A stretch of DNA of 33,689 nucleotides, taken from Fibrobacterota bacterium (GTDB lineage Bacteria; Fibrobacterota; Fibrobacteria; UBA11236). The position numbers and the translations under genes are program-made. Below are positions 16,216 to 24,179 of this stretch, piece after piece. Each line of letters begins with the position of its first letter. The first letter of the stretch is position 1. Under the pieces are notes generated by a model. That model did not search any database, was not told the origin of the DNA, and saw nothing but the letters and a program-made list of their open reading frames with translations. The stretch lies in the NCBI GenBank assembly GCA_023249635.1, contig JAHFCH010000051.1, forward strand, positions 1 to 33,689, in the 5' to 3' direction.

Positions 16216-18330
16216 TCAGGCGGGGCTGATGCGGATGGGTCCTGCGGCGTCGCGGGCGTCCTGGGCGGCTTGGGCTTCGCGGCGTTCTTGATCGCGGCTG
16301 GAGTCGCGATCCGAATCCTCGCTGGTCTGGGTGGAATCGCGCATCCAATGGGAGCCCAGGTTGGTGGGGATGTAGACCGGGTCCTTCTTCAGCATCACGC
16401 GTATCCGCCGGGTATCCATATTGTCGCGGATGGATGTGAAGGAGAACTTCTGCAGCAGGCGGTTGAGCTTCCATTCCAGGCTGTGCAGGTTCACGTAGTG
16501 CTGGAAGGTCTTTACCAGGCCTACGCTGACGCGGCGCTGATCCTGATCGAGCTCCCAAGGGTGGAAGTAGACCATGGCGGGATTGCCCTTCCGGTTGCAG
16601 CTTTCGATGAAGCTTTCCGTGACCGCGTGCGGGAACAGGCGTAGGTAGCCGCCGCCGGACATGGGCAGGAACTTGTTGCCCACGCCCAGGGTGGACATGG
16701 GGAATTCGTGGAGCTGGCTGCCGCTTTGCAAATGCAGGGTATGCGGCATGCGGTTGGGATAATCCGGGATGCCGTAACGATCTCGCTTGATGGGGAAGAT
16801 GCTGGAATCGTATTCCAAGCCGTGCTTGGCCATGATTTCCAGCGCCCAATAAGTGCCGGGCACGATGGTGAAGTTCGAGGCGCGATGCCCCAGGATGGGC
16901 TCCTTGGCGTGCTTGGAGATGGCTTCCAGGGACTTGAGCAAATCCTCTTCATAACTGGCCGGGGTCATGTCCGTGATCAGGTTGTGGTAATAACCGTGAG
17001 TGCCGATTTCATGGCCTTCGGCGGCGATCATCTTCACCACTTCCGGAAAGCGGTCGGCCACCCAGCCCAGCACGAAGAAGGTGGCCTTGGCCTCGTGGGA
17101 GCGGAACAGCCCGAGGATGCGCTCCATGTTGTTCACGATGCGCGTTTCCTGGTGGTGCCATACCGCGGGCGGGATTTTCTCTTTGAGATTGTAGGCATGG
17201 AACCAGCATTCCACGTCCACGGTCATGAAGTTGCGTACGCGGCTCTGGGGGCGGGCCACGTCCACCACCTTGTCCATGTGGATTTCCTGGAGCATGCGGC
17301 GCACCCGGGCGCTGGGCTCGCGCACCGAGAGGCGGCCGCCGGCCTGGTTCACGCGTTGGGCCAGCTCCACCAGGAAGCCCATGTCCTCCAGATCGAACTC
17401 CTTGCGGGGCGTATAGGAAACTTCCAGGGTCTTAAGACCGCGGGCCGTCAGCCGGCGCAACCGGCCCATGATTTCCCGGGGTTCTTTGCCTTCCAGGACC
17501 ACGGAGCGATCATCGTGATCCAACTTCACCCAAGCGGTCACTTTATGTTTTTCGTGCTTGATCGGCGACTGCGCCAGCATCTTCAGCACCTTGACGCGTT
17601 TCAGGCTCTTGAGATCGCGGGTATCGCCTTCCTTGCGCGGCTTGATGAGCAGGTAGCCGATGGTATTCATCAGCACCCACCATTCCATGCGCCACCACGA
17701 TCCGAAATGGGCGAAGGAAGCGCGGTAGGAATAATCGAAATAGGTTTTGCGGACCACGCTCTCCATGCCGTCGTCGGCGCCCAGGTTGATCTGGGCCAGG
17801 CCGGTGAGGCCGGGCTTGACCCACAAGGTACGGTTGCGGTAATGGGGGATGGTGCGGCCGAACTCGACGGTGAAATGCGCGCGCTCCGGGCGCGGGCCGA
17901 TGAAACTCATGTCGCCCTTGAGTACGCTCCAGAACTGGGGCAGCTCATCAAGGTGCAGGGCGCGCAGCCACCAGCCTACCTTGGTCACGCGCGGGTCCAC
18001 GCCCTTGGCCGCGAATTGCGGTCCGTTCTTTTCGGCGTCGATGCGCATGCTGCGGAACTTATAGACCGGGAACGGTTTGCCGCCCACGTCCGACTTGCGG
18101 ATGGGCATGGCCGCTTCGGCATCCCATTCGTCCTGGCGCCGGCCGGAACGCTTGTTGATGCCGATGCGCTCCTGGCTATATAGCGCGGGGCCTTTGCTTT
18201 CGAGCTTGATGATCAAGGCGATGGCGGGATACAGGAGCGCGAAGGCGGCGGTACCGACCGAGCCAATCGCGATATCGGTAAGGCGTTTGACGACAAGAAC
18301 GCTCGGGCTGGGACGCATCGGTGCAATCAT
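16216..18330 (-). CDS. Three-domain fusion: phosphoglycosyl transferase, STAS, polysaccharide deacetylase
   Basis: One continuous frame encodes 704 residues. Residues 1-235 are a bacterial sugar transferase (monotopic phosphoglycosyl transferase): hydrophobic segment 15-42, FPVYKFRSM, catalytic D128-E129 in LHLDELPQF, LKGDMSFIGPRPER and KPGLTGLAQIN. Residues 262-360 resemble a STAS domain (DMGFLVELAQRVNQAGGRL, ARVRRMLQEIHMDKVVDV). The usual phosphorylatable serine segment reads DLEDMG, with no serine or threonine. Residues 365-640 are a polysaccharide deacetylase of the type with a DUF3473 tail found near XrtA/PEP-CTERM exopolysaccharide genes: FMTVDVECWFH (D372), HEIGTHGYYH (H445, H449), GHRASNFTI and YFHPWELD. 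The C-terminal 65 residues are charged and disordered. It would join lipid-linked sugar initiation to glycan deacetylation in exopolysaccharide assembly. No other polysaccharide genes are adjacent. Confidence 0.9.
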   Translation of the reverse strand: MIAPMRPSPSVLVVKRLTDIAIGSVGTAAFALLYPAIALIIKLESKGPALYSQERIGINKRSGRRQDEWDAEAAMPIRKSDVGGKPFPVYKFRSMRIDAEKNGPQFAAKGVDPRVTKVGWWLRALHLDELPQFWSVLKGDMSFIGPRPERAHFTVEFGRTIPHYRNRTLWVKPGLTGLAQINLGADDGMESVVRKTYFDYSYRASFAHFGSWWRMEWWVLMNTIGYLLIKPRKEGDTRDLKSLKRVKVLKMLAQSPIKHEKHKVTAWVKLDHDDRSVVLEGKEPREIMGRLRRLTARGLKTLEVSYTPRKEFDLEDMGFLVELAQRVNQAGGRLSVREPSARVRRMLQEIHMDKVVDVARPQSRVRNFMTVDVECWFHAYNLKEKIPPAVWHHQETRIVNNMERILGLFRSHEAKATFFVLGWVADRFPEVVKMIAAEGHEIGTHGYYHNLITDMTPASYEEDLLKSLEAISKHAKEPILGHRASNFTIVPGTYWALEIMAKHGLEYDSSIFPIKRDRYGIPDYPNRMPHTLHLQSGSQLHEFPMSTLGVGNKFLPMSGGGYLRLFPHAVTESFIESCNRKGNPAMVYFHPWELDQDQRRVSVGLVKTFQHYVNLHSLEWKLNRLLQKFSFTSIRDNMDTRRIRVMLKKDPVYIPTNLGSHWMRDSTQTSEDSDRDSSRDQERREAQAAQDARDAAGPIRISPA

Positions 18331-18520
18331 AGGGGATGGGCACGGCTTTTTCCAAGATTTTCAGGAATTACTGCCTATTCCGCGGAAATTTGGCCATTCC
18401 GATAATTTCCAGTGAACGCTTCCCCAGCCTCTTCCCCAAAAGCGTATTTCCCAATAGATGGGTCCCCGCGACCTTTCACACGGCGAACTGCGGATGGGGC
18501 GGCCCCCCGGGCGGAGCGAT

Positions 18521-19120
18521 ATGCGCGAATGGCTGATCGATAACGGCATTTGGGGGGTGGCATTGCTGATGTTCACCCAGAACATCGTGCCCATACTCCC
18601 CTCGGAAATCATCATGCCGCTGGCCGGGTTCTTGGCCTCGCTGGGCCTGCTGCCTATGCAGGGTGTCGTGCTCGCCGGATTGCTGGGATCCGTGCTCGGA
18701 CACATGCCCTGGTATTTCCTGGGAGCGGCCCTGGGGGAAGAACGTCTGGAAGGATTTCTGGCGAAACCGGGGCGCTTCCTCGCCCTGCGGCGTTCCCATC
18801 TGCAAAGGGCCGGGGCCTGGTTTGATCGCAATTCCGTGAAAGCGGTTTTGCTAGGGCGCCTGGTGCCCGGCCTGCGGACGTGCGTGAACATTCCGGCCGG
18901 CGCGGCGCGCATGGCCTTCCTGCCCTACCTCGGATATACCCTGCTGGGGGATGCGCTGTGGACCACGGTGCTCGGGTACGGCGGATACGGGATGGGACGC
19001 GATTATCCCCTCATCGCGCGCTATCTCCACTACGCGATCTGGCCGTTGGTCGCTTGCGCTTTCCTCGCCTTGGCCTGTACGGCATTGCGTCGCCACTTGC
19101 GCGGCCACCGCACCGTTTGA
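18521..19120 (+). CDS. DedA family membrane protein
   Basis: The product has 199 residues with four to five hydrophobic segments and belongs to the DedA/SNARE-associated (VTT) family of inner-membrane proteins, linked to lipid flipping, membrane energetics and drug sensitivity. Family features are an early acidic P-x-E segment (VPILPSEIIMPLAGFLA), the GSVLGHMPWYFLGAALG segment, and the conserved loop GRLVPGLRTCVNIPAGAARM. The last is the usual F/G-R-x-x-P-x-x-R pattern. The final segment LWTTVLGYGGYGMG matches the family W-x-x-x-L-x-x-x-G-Y. The ATG at 18521 follows GGAG by five bases. It is divergent from the fusion gene across 190 bases, where I see no clear promoter. Confidence 0.92.
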   Translation: MREWLIDNGIWGVALLMFTQNIVPILPSEIIMPLAGFLASLGLLPMQGVVLAGLLGSVLGHMPWYFLGAALGEERLEGFLAKPGRFLALRRSHLQRAGAWFDRNSVKAVLLGRLVPGLRTCVNIPAGAARMAFLPYLGYTLLGDALWTTVLGYGGYGMGRDYPLIARYLHYAIWPLVACAFLALACTALRRHLRGHRTV

Positions 19121-19152
19121 CGCCTATCGCTTTTCTTGCCTATCGCTATCCT

Positions 19153-19818
19153 TCACGGCGCGCGCGGCGTGCGCAGCCTGATCACCTTGGGCGGAGCCGG
19201 CGGTTTGCCTCTGCGCATCACGGCGTGGACCGGCGCCACCGCGCGTTGCGCGCGGTCCACCACGAACATGCCCTCGCCTTCCGTTTTCTCGGGATAATAG
19301 TCGACCTTGATGCGCAGGGACGCGAACTTGGGTCGCGCCTGCCAATCCCCGAGTAGCCGATCAAGGCGTCGCTGGCCCTGGTATGCCTGGCCTCCCGCCA
19401 CGCGTTGGGGCGGGAAGTCGTCCGGGTTCACGGCCGCCGCGGCGCCCGCGCTATCGCCCGCCACCGGTCCGCCCGCCTGCGCGCCTTCGCCCGCGCCGGC
19501 CGCCCTGGAAAAAGTGAGGGAAAGGACATTGCCTTCCATTACCGCCCGCGGCGGCAGTTGGCAATCAAGGTAGAGCACCGAATCGCCGGGATTGGTAAAG
19601 GTGAAGGCGAATTGCAGCACCCCGGCGTTCACGTCGTAGATGGCGGTGTCGATTTTGAGGTTCGCGGTCGCCGCGCCCGCCGCCAGGGTAACCTGCGCGA
19701 TACTGGAACAGGCCAGGCAGAACAGGCCGGCCAGGGCCCCTCCCCGTAACTTTCCCGGTACTGTACGCGCTACCTTGCCTAGCCTACAAATACCATCCCG
19801 TTCCTGTTGCATGCCCAT
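19153..19818 (-). CDS. Secreted protein of unknown function
   Basis: The product has 221 residues. A signal peptide is visible (GKVARTVPGKLRGGALAGLF, then CLACSSIAQ), possibly a lipoprotein. The first part of the mature protein looks like a beta-sandwich: NLKIDTAIYDVNAGVLQFAF, TNPGDSVLYLDCQLPP, EGNVLSLTFSRAAG. An Ala/Gly-rich linker and a basic C-terminal part (MRRGKPPAPPKVIRLRTPR) follow. I do not recognise a family. The start at 19818 is decided by GGGGAGG five bases upstream (ATGGGCATG, so 19812 is also possible). The frame stays open for another 525 bases upstream, but that part is antisense to the esterase gene and to non-coding sequence. Confidence 0.7.
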   Translation of the reverse strand: MGMQQERDGICRLGKVARTVPGKLRGGALAGLFCLACSSIAQVTLAAGAATANLKIDTAIYDVNAGVLQFAFTFTNPGDSVLYLDCQLPPRAVMEGNVLSLTFSRAAGAGEGAQAGGPVAGDSAGAAAAVNPDDFPPQRVAGGQAYQGQRRLDRLLGDWQARPKFASLRIKVDYYPEKTEGEGMFVVDRAQRAVAPVHAVMRRGKPPAPPKVIRLRTPRAP

Positions 19819-20040
19819 GCGGACCTCCCCGGGAAGCATAACCAAACCCGGCCTTCCGGCGCCCGGAATTGCGTACCCGCCAAGAAAGTATTTCGCCTGC
19901 GTCGCTTCGTCACCGGGACGCATCCAAAACCGAAACACCGCGCCGAACTTTGCGCCGATTAGCGCCTGCCGGGGCCCACTGCCGTGGTTATCTTGGCCCC
20001 AGGGGCGCGGTCCATGGCCGTCCCCAGGTGGGGGTTCATA

Positions 20041-20976
20041 ATGGCTTGTTTTTCCCGGCGCGGTACGCGCGCCGTCGCTGTCGTCTTCACGTGCGTTTTT
20101 GCCGGCGCGGCCCAAGCGCAAAGCAACCTGGATATTTTCCTGTTGATCGGCCAGTCCAACATGGCGGGCCGCGGGCCGATGACGCATGCCGATTCGGTGA
20201 CGGACATCGCCGGCGCCTGGTTGCTCAAGGATACCAGCGGATGGGAACCGGCCCGCAATCCACTCAACAAATATTCCGCTGAAGAGTACGGCAGCAGCGC
20301 CAATCAGGTGGGGCCCGGATTCGGGTTCGCGACGGAGATCCATCGCCTCTCGCCCAAGATTTCGTTGGGATTGGTCGTGAACGCCCGCGGCGGTTCGGCC
20401 CTCAAGGAGTGGACCAAGGGGACCAAATACTATGCCGATGCCGTGGCCCGTACCCGCTACGCCATGAAGTCCGGCACCCTGAAAGGCATTCTATGGCACC
20501 AGGGGGAATCGGATAACGGGGACACGGCCTACGTGACGCGCCTGCAAGGCTTCATCGATTCCCTGCGGAAGGATCTGGGGCGTCCCGATTTGCCCTTCAT
20601 CGCCGGGCAGTTGGGGCCCTGGGGTACCAAATACGCGGGTTTCAATGCGCGCATCCCGGCCCTGGTCGCGCGGGTGCCGCATACCGCCGTGGTGCGCACC
20701 GACAGCCTGGTGGACAAGGGCGACTCCACCCATTTCGACCGCGCCAGCCAGATCAAGCTGGGCCAGCGTTATGCCGCCGCGGCCTGGACCCTGGTGTACA
20801 AGGATGGTACCGTAACTTTGAAGTTACCTAGGCAATCCGGGATCGCGGCTGTCGCCGGGTTCCGCTCCGGCCCCGCGTCGCTAGGGCGCGATGCCGCCGG
20901 CAGGACGATTTCCGCGCGGAAAAATTCCGCCCGCTTCCCGCTGGTCCCGGTTTCGGCGGAAGCGCCCAAGCCCTAG
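20041..20976 (+). CDS. Secreted sialate O-acetylesterase-like / CE6-type carbohydrate esterase
   Basis: The product has 311 residues. A signal peptide (MACFSRRGTRAVAVVFTCVF, cut near AQAQS) is followed by an SGNH-type esterase domain of the SASA family, which includes CE6 acetyl xylan esterases. Catalytic features are S39 in LIGQSNMAGRG, the WHQGESD motif at 152-158, and D228 and H231 in GDSTHFD. The likely role is removing acetyl groups from xylan or another polysaccharide outside the cell. The last 45 residues contain GRDAAGRTI, a short tail resembling the secretion tails of neighbours. ATG 20041 is chosen; GTGGGGG lies seven bases upstream. Its TAG stop shares CTAG with the convergent gene's stop. 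Confidence 0.88.
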   Translation: MACFSRRGTRAVAVVFTCVFAGAAQAQSNLDIFLLIGQSNMAGRGPMTHADSVTDIAGAWLLKDTSGWEPARNPLNKYSAEEYGSSANQVGPGFGFATEIHRLSPKISLGLVVNARGGSALKEWTKGTKYYADAVARTRYAMKSGTLKGILWHQGESDNGDTAYVTRLQGFIDSLRKDLGRPDLPFIAGQLGPWGTKYAGFNARIPALVARVPHTAVVRTDSLVDKGDSTHFDRASQIKLGQRYAAAAWTLVYKDGTVTLKLPRQSGIAAVAGFRSGPASLGRDAAGRTISARKNSARFPLVPVSAEAPKP

Positions 20977-21890
20977 GCCCGGGCCAATGCCGCCTCCAGG
21001 GCGGCGGCGAGCTCGGGGTAACGGAAAAGGTACCCCGAAGCCTCCAGCTTCGCTCCCGACGCGCGTTGCCCTTCCAACAGGGTTCCCGCCATTTCCCCCA
21101 GGCCCAAACGCAAGAGGAAAGCCGGGACCTTCCACAGCCGGGGCCGATGGACGGCCCGGGCCAGGGCGTCGGCAAATGCCCTTTGCCTGGCCGGGTTGGG
21201 CCCCGCGCCATTCACGGGTCCACGCAAGCCTTGGGCCGTGAGGGCATGCGCGAAAATACCCGCCGCATCTTCCACGTGGATCCAGCTCCACCATTGCCGC
21301 CCGGTCCCCATAATGGATCCGCCGCCAAGGCGGAAGGCGGGCGCCAGCTTGGCCAGGGCGCCGCCGCGGCCCAGCACCAATCCCGTGCGCACAGCGACGG
21401 CGCGGACGCCCAGGGCCTCGGCCTTGAAAGTCTCCGCTTCCCAGGCCGCGCAGGTCCGGGCCAGGAAATCGTCCCCGGCCGATGCGTCCTCATCCAGAAG
21501 CCGATCGCCGCCGTCTCCGTAATAACCGATTGCCGAAGCCGATACGAATACGCGCGGCCGTTTTCCCATTCGCCCCATGGCGGCCACCAGGGCGCGGGTG
21601 CCGTTGACGCGGGACTCGAAGGCGCGCCGCTTGCGTTCCGCGGTCCAGGGCCAGGTCCCGATGCTCTCACCCGCCAGATGGATCACCGCTTCGGCGCCGT
21701 CCAGCGCCTCGGCGGGCACGGCACCGCCTTCGGGCCAGGTGAAGGCTCGGCAGTCCGGAGGCAGCCGGGCTTGGGTAACTTGTGGGTTACGGTGGCGGGA
21801 AAGCGCGCGCAGGGAATGGCCGTCCGCAGCCAACCGGGCCGCCAGGGTCCTTCCGATGAAGCCCGTGGCGCCGGTCACAAGGACGATCAT
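20973..21890 (-). CDS. TIGR01777 family NAD(P)-binding epimerase-like protein
   Basis: The product has 305 residues, the family length. It is an extended short-chain dehydrogenase of the YfcH/SDR39U1 type. The dinucleotide-binding motif VTGATGFIGRTLA lies at residues 4-16. The family features AVIHLAGESIGTWPWT, SASAIGYYG (Ser and Tyr of the active site), FLARTCAAWE and RTGLVLGRGGALAKL are clear. The C-terminal DUF1731 part has VPAFLLRLGLGEMAGTLLEGQ. The substrate of this family is not established. The start ATG at 21890 overlaps the stop of the methyltransferase gene as ATGA, so the two are translationally coupled. The stop overlaps the esterase stop on the other strand. Confidence 0.93.
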   Translation of the reverse strand: MIVLVTGATGFIGRTLAARLAADGHSLRALSRHRNPQVTQARLPPDCRAFTWPEGGAVPAEALDGAEAVIHLAGESIGTWPWTAERKRRAFESRVNGTRALVAAMGRMGKRPRVFVSASAIGYYGDGGDRLLDEDASAGDDFLARTCAAWEAETFKAEALGVRAVAVRTGLVLGRGGALAKLAPAFRLGGGSIMGTGRQWWSWIHVEDAAGIFAHALTAQGLRGPVNGAGPNPARQRAFADALARAVHRPRLWKVPAFLLRLGLGEMAGTLLEGQRASGAKLEASGYLFRYPELAAALEAALARA

Positions 21891-23344
21891 TTGCCGGGTT
21901 TGGCTGGGGGCTTTTTGGTCTTGGTGGCGGTGGAAGGCTTCGACCCGACAGGCTTGGATTTCGGGGCTTCCTCGGAGGCGGCGGCAGGCGTCGTCGCGGC
22001 AGGGGCGGGCTTGGAAACGTGGGGCGGTGTCGAGTACAAGGGGGCGGGCGTATAATCGACCGATTCGCCGAGATGCGCGGAGACCGCGGTCAAGGCGTCC
22101 CCGGCCTTCAGGATCTTGGCATGTTTCGGGGGCGCATCGTCGCGCTGCGCCAGGATGGAATATTCAGTCACCCCCACGGCCAAAGCGCCGTTGTCGATCT
22201 CAAGGCGGCGTTCCGGCTTGAACCAGATTTCCTTGTCCAGGTCGCCTGCCGGAATGAGGACGTAGGCCTTGGAGCCGGCGCATTTCACCTTCAGGAACTG
22301 CCCGATGGCCTTGTAGAATTCCTTCAGGCCTTCGGTGGTGTCTTCCAGACGCACGCCGTAGGGTGGGTTGGCCACGATCACCTTGTCGGTGTAGGGGCCT
22401 TCGAGCTTGGTGAAATCCTTTTGCACCAATTTGACGGCGTCTAGCCAGGGGGTGCGCGCGAGATTGGCGCGGGTCGCGGCCATGGCGCGCGCGGAAATGT
22501 CGACGCTGGTTATCAGGCCCTTAGGCAAGGGTAGGATGCCTTTGGTGAATTCCTGCTTCACCTTTTCCCACAGGCTCGGCGAGAAATCCGGCAAGGCTTC
22601 GAAGCCTTGCGATTCGCGGAAGAAGCCGGCGGGGGTATGCGTGGCGATCATGGCGCCTTCGATGGCGAAGGTCCCGCTGCCGCAGAACACATCCACCAGG
22701 GGCTTTTCGCCCTTCCAACCCGCGAACAAAAGCACGGCCGCCGCCAGGTTTTCCTTGAGCGGCGCGTCCACGGCCTGGATGCGGTAGCCGCGGCGATGCA
22801 TGATGCCGTCGGAATAATAGAGGCTGATGGTCGCCTGGTCATGGCGCAGGAACAAATCCAAGCGCACGTCCGGCGTTTCGCGGTCGATGGAGGGGCGCGC
22901 TCCCGTGCGTTCGCGCAGGGAGTCGACTACCGCGTCCTTGAGCTTGAGGGCCGCGTACTGGCTATGCGTGATGGCCGAATCGGAAACCGAAGCGGACACC
23001 TTCAGGGTCTGGCCTTCCTTCAGGATTTTCGCCCAATTGAATTGGACGGCATGCTCGTAGAGCTCTTCGGGATTGCGGCAAGGGAAGGTGGCAAGCGGCC
23101 GGAGCACGCGTGATGCCAGGCGCGAAGCATATACGACTCGGTAGACTTCTTCGCGGGAGAGCTTGGCGTCGACCCCGAGGTAGGTGGGTTTTACGTCGAC
23201 GATACCCAGATCACGCAATTCATCCGCCAAAAGCGGTTCAAGATTGCGCGGAGTGCTGATGAAGAAGGCGTGGCGGGCGGGACCCTTGCGACCCTCAGCC
23301 TGTTGGGTCTCATCCAACGCGGATAGGGGGTCGCTGGTAATCAT
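21887..23344 (-). CDS. THUMP-domain class I RNA methyltransferase (RlmL/YpsC-like)
   Basis: The product has 485 residues. Order: an N-terminal ferredoxin-like/THUMP region (AFFISTPRNLEPLLADELRD to about residue 170), then the UPF0020-type methyltransferase domain. RGYRIQAVDAPLKENLAAAV is the typical entry. VDVFCGSGTFAIEGAMIA is the SAM-binding motif I, and IVANPPYGVRL is the NPPY motif for N2-methylation of guanine in RNA. By family, it modifies 23S rRNA (the m2G2445-type site). The last 55 residues are an Ala/Pro/Lys-rich disordered tail (KPVGSKPSTATKTKKPPAKP) which could bind RNA. ATG 23344 is chosen though no clear Shine-Dalgarno is visible; TTG at 23443 would add 33 unlikely residues that reach the terminator. 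Confidence 0.9.
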   Translation of the reverse strand: MITSDPLSALDETQQAEGRKGPARHAFFISTPRNLEPLLADELRDLGIVDVKPTYLGVDAKLSREEVYRVVYASRLASRVLRPLATFPCRNPEELYEHAVQFNWAKILKEGQTLKVSASVSDSAITHSQYAALKLKDAVVDSLRERTGARPSIDRETPDVRLDLFLRHDQATISLYYSDGIMHRRGYRIQAVDAPLKENLAAAVLLFAGWKGEKPLVDVFCGSGTFAIEGAMIATHTPAGFFRESQGFEALPDFSPSLWEKVKQEFTKGILPLPKGLITSVDISARAMAATRANLARTPWLDAVKLVQKDFTKLEGPYTDKVIVANPPYGVRLEDTTEGLKEFYKAIGQFLKVKCAGSKAYVLIPAGDLDKEIWFKPERRLEIDNGALAVGVTEYSILAQRDDAPPKHAKILKAGDALTAVSAHLGESVDYTPAPLYSTPPHVSKPAPAATTPAAASEEAPKSKPVGSKPSTATKTKKPPAKPGK

Positions 23345-23441
23345 GGGGAAAACATAAAAATCCGCGCGTTGGTTGGCCGGATATTCGGGGCCAGCGCGTT
23401 CAAAAGGGCCGGAAAAACCTGAACTTACCGGCTCCAAGATC

Positions 23442-23482
23442 AAAAAATGCCCGAACCAGGGTTTGAAAACCGCGGTCCGGGC
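23442..23482 (-). terminator. Rho-independent terminator of the RRM gene
   Basis: Read on the minus strand, GCCCGGACCGCGG (23482-23470) pairs at 10 of 13 positions with CCCTGGTTCGGGC (23461-23449) around an 8-base loop. It is followed by A and six T (23447-23442). It separates the RRM gene from the methyltransferase gene. Confidence 0.8.
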
Positions 23483-23493
23483 CGAAGGAAGAG

Positions 23494-23533
23494 CGTCGCG
23501 GTTAAACGCGCGGGAAACCCGCGAACCGCGACG
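23494..23533 (-). terminator. Extra 3' hairpin directly after the RRM gene
   Basis: CGTCGCGGTT (23494-23503) pairs perfectly with AACCGCGACG (23524-23533), enclosing a second perfect stem CGCGGG/CCCGCG (23509-23514, 23518-23523) with an AAA loop. It begins six bases after the RRM stop codon, before the T-run terminator. It has no T-run of its own and may protect the transcript's 3' end. Confidence 0.55.
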
Positions 23534-23539
23534 AGGATC

Positions 23540-23863
23540 TCAGTAAGTACCGCGGTTGGTGCTCTGGGTGTTCGGGCGCGGGCCGCTGCGGAAGCCGCCG
23601 CCGCCGCCGCCGGGACCTTCTTCGCGGGGCCGGGCCTCGCGGGCGTTGATCTTGCGGCCGGTGAGCTCGGCGCCGTTCATGCCTTCGAGGGCTGCGCGGG
23701 CTTCGTCATCATTGCCCATTTCCACGAAACCGAATCCGCGGGACTTGCCGGTAAGCTTGTCCTTGATGATGCGGGCGGAGCTCACGTTGCCGAAGCCGGC
23801 GAAGGCCTCGCGGAGTTCCTCTTCGGTGGTCTGGTATGGGATGTTGCTGACATAAATATTCAT
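23540..23863 (-). CDS. RRM-domain RNA-binding protein
   Basis: The product has 107 residues: one RRM domain (residues 1-80) and a Gly/Arg-rich tail. RNP2 is MNIYVSNIPY and RNP1 is KSRGFGFVEM; both carry the aromatic residues that stack on RNA bases. The tail (EEGPGGGGGGFRSGPRP) is typical of the short bacterial and cyanobacterial RRM proteins, often cold-inducible and thought to act as RNA chaperones. The ATG at 23863 is supported by AAGGA seven bases upstream. The gene has its own strong terminator and a long upstream region, so it is probably a single, well-expressed unit. Confidence 0.95.
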   Translation of the reverse strand: MNIYVSNIPYQTTEEELREAFAGFGNVSSARIIKDKLTGKSRGFGFVEMGNDDEARAALEGMNGAELTGRKINAREARPREEGPGGGGGGFRSGPRPNTQSTNRGTY

Positions 23864-24179
23864 CTGAGATTCCTTCTGTGAGAACACATCAGCCACCCGG
23901 TAAAACCCCAGGCATCCTGCGCTTAACACGCGTGATACCGATCCTACCCGAACGCCAAGTAACTGATTGTGGCTAAATATAATACGGGTCCCCGGAGCGG
24001 GGGCTGTGTTTTTAAGCGTATTGGGGAAAAAAGAGCCCTAAAACAAGGGGAATCACCTAATCCCAATGGCGGCCATGGGTTCCATAAATCGCCGAGGCTT
24101 AAGCGACGATCATGAACACTTAGGCGTTACCCCCCGTATGATCCCCATGGGTAAAGGGCCGGAACGAAATGTTTCGGAA
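23864..24179. other. 316-base intergenic region upstream of the RRM gene
   Basis: It holds the leader of the RRM gene. An AT-rich box (TATAAT at 23978-23983 on the plus strand, TATTATATTT on the minus) is present but I find no good -35 on either strand. A small hairpin CCCCG-GAG-CGGGG at 23990-24002, followed by TGTGTTTTT on the plus strand, looks like a weak terminator with no gene in front of it. CGAAA-TG-TTTCG at 24165-24176 lies directly after the stop of the next gene. A plus-strand open frame starting at 24066 is not convincing. A long structured leader for a cold-regulated RRM gene is possible but not shown. Confidence 0.4.

Noticed and set aside
15846-16229. Possible small plus-strand gene in the convergent gap
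   Set aside because: It runs through the inverted repeat and into the opposite gene; the product is Pro/Arg-rich and lacks a ribosome-binding site.
16708-18183. 491-codon plus-strand frame opposite the three-domain fusion
   Set aside because: The minus strand shows full catalytic motifs of known families; the plus-strand product has none.
23988-24013. Hairpin followed by TTTTT on the plus strand
   Set aside because: No plus-strand gene precedes it; kept only as a remark on the intergenic region.
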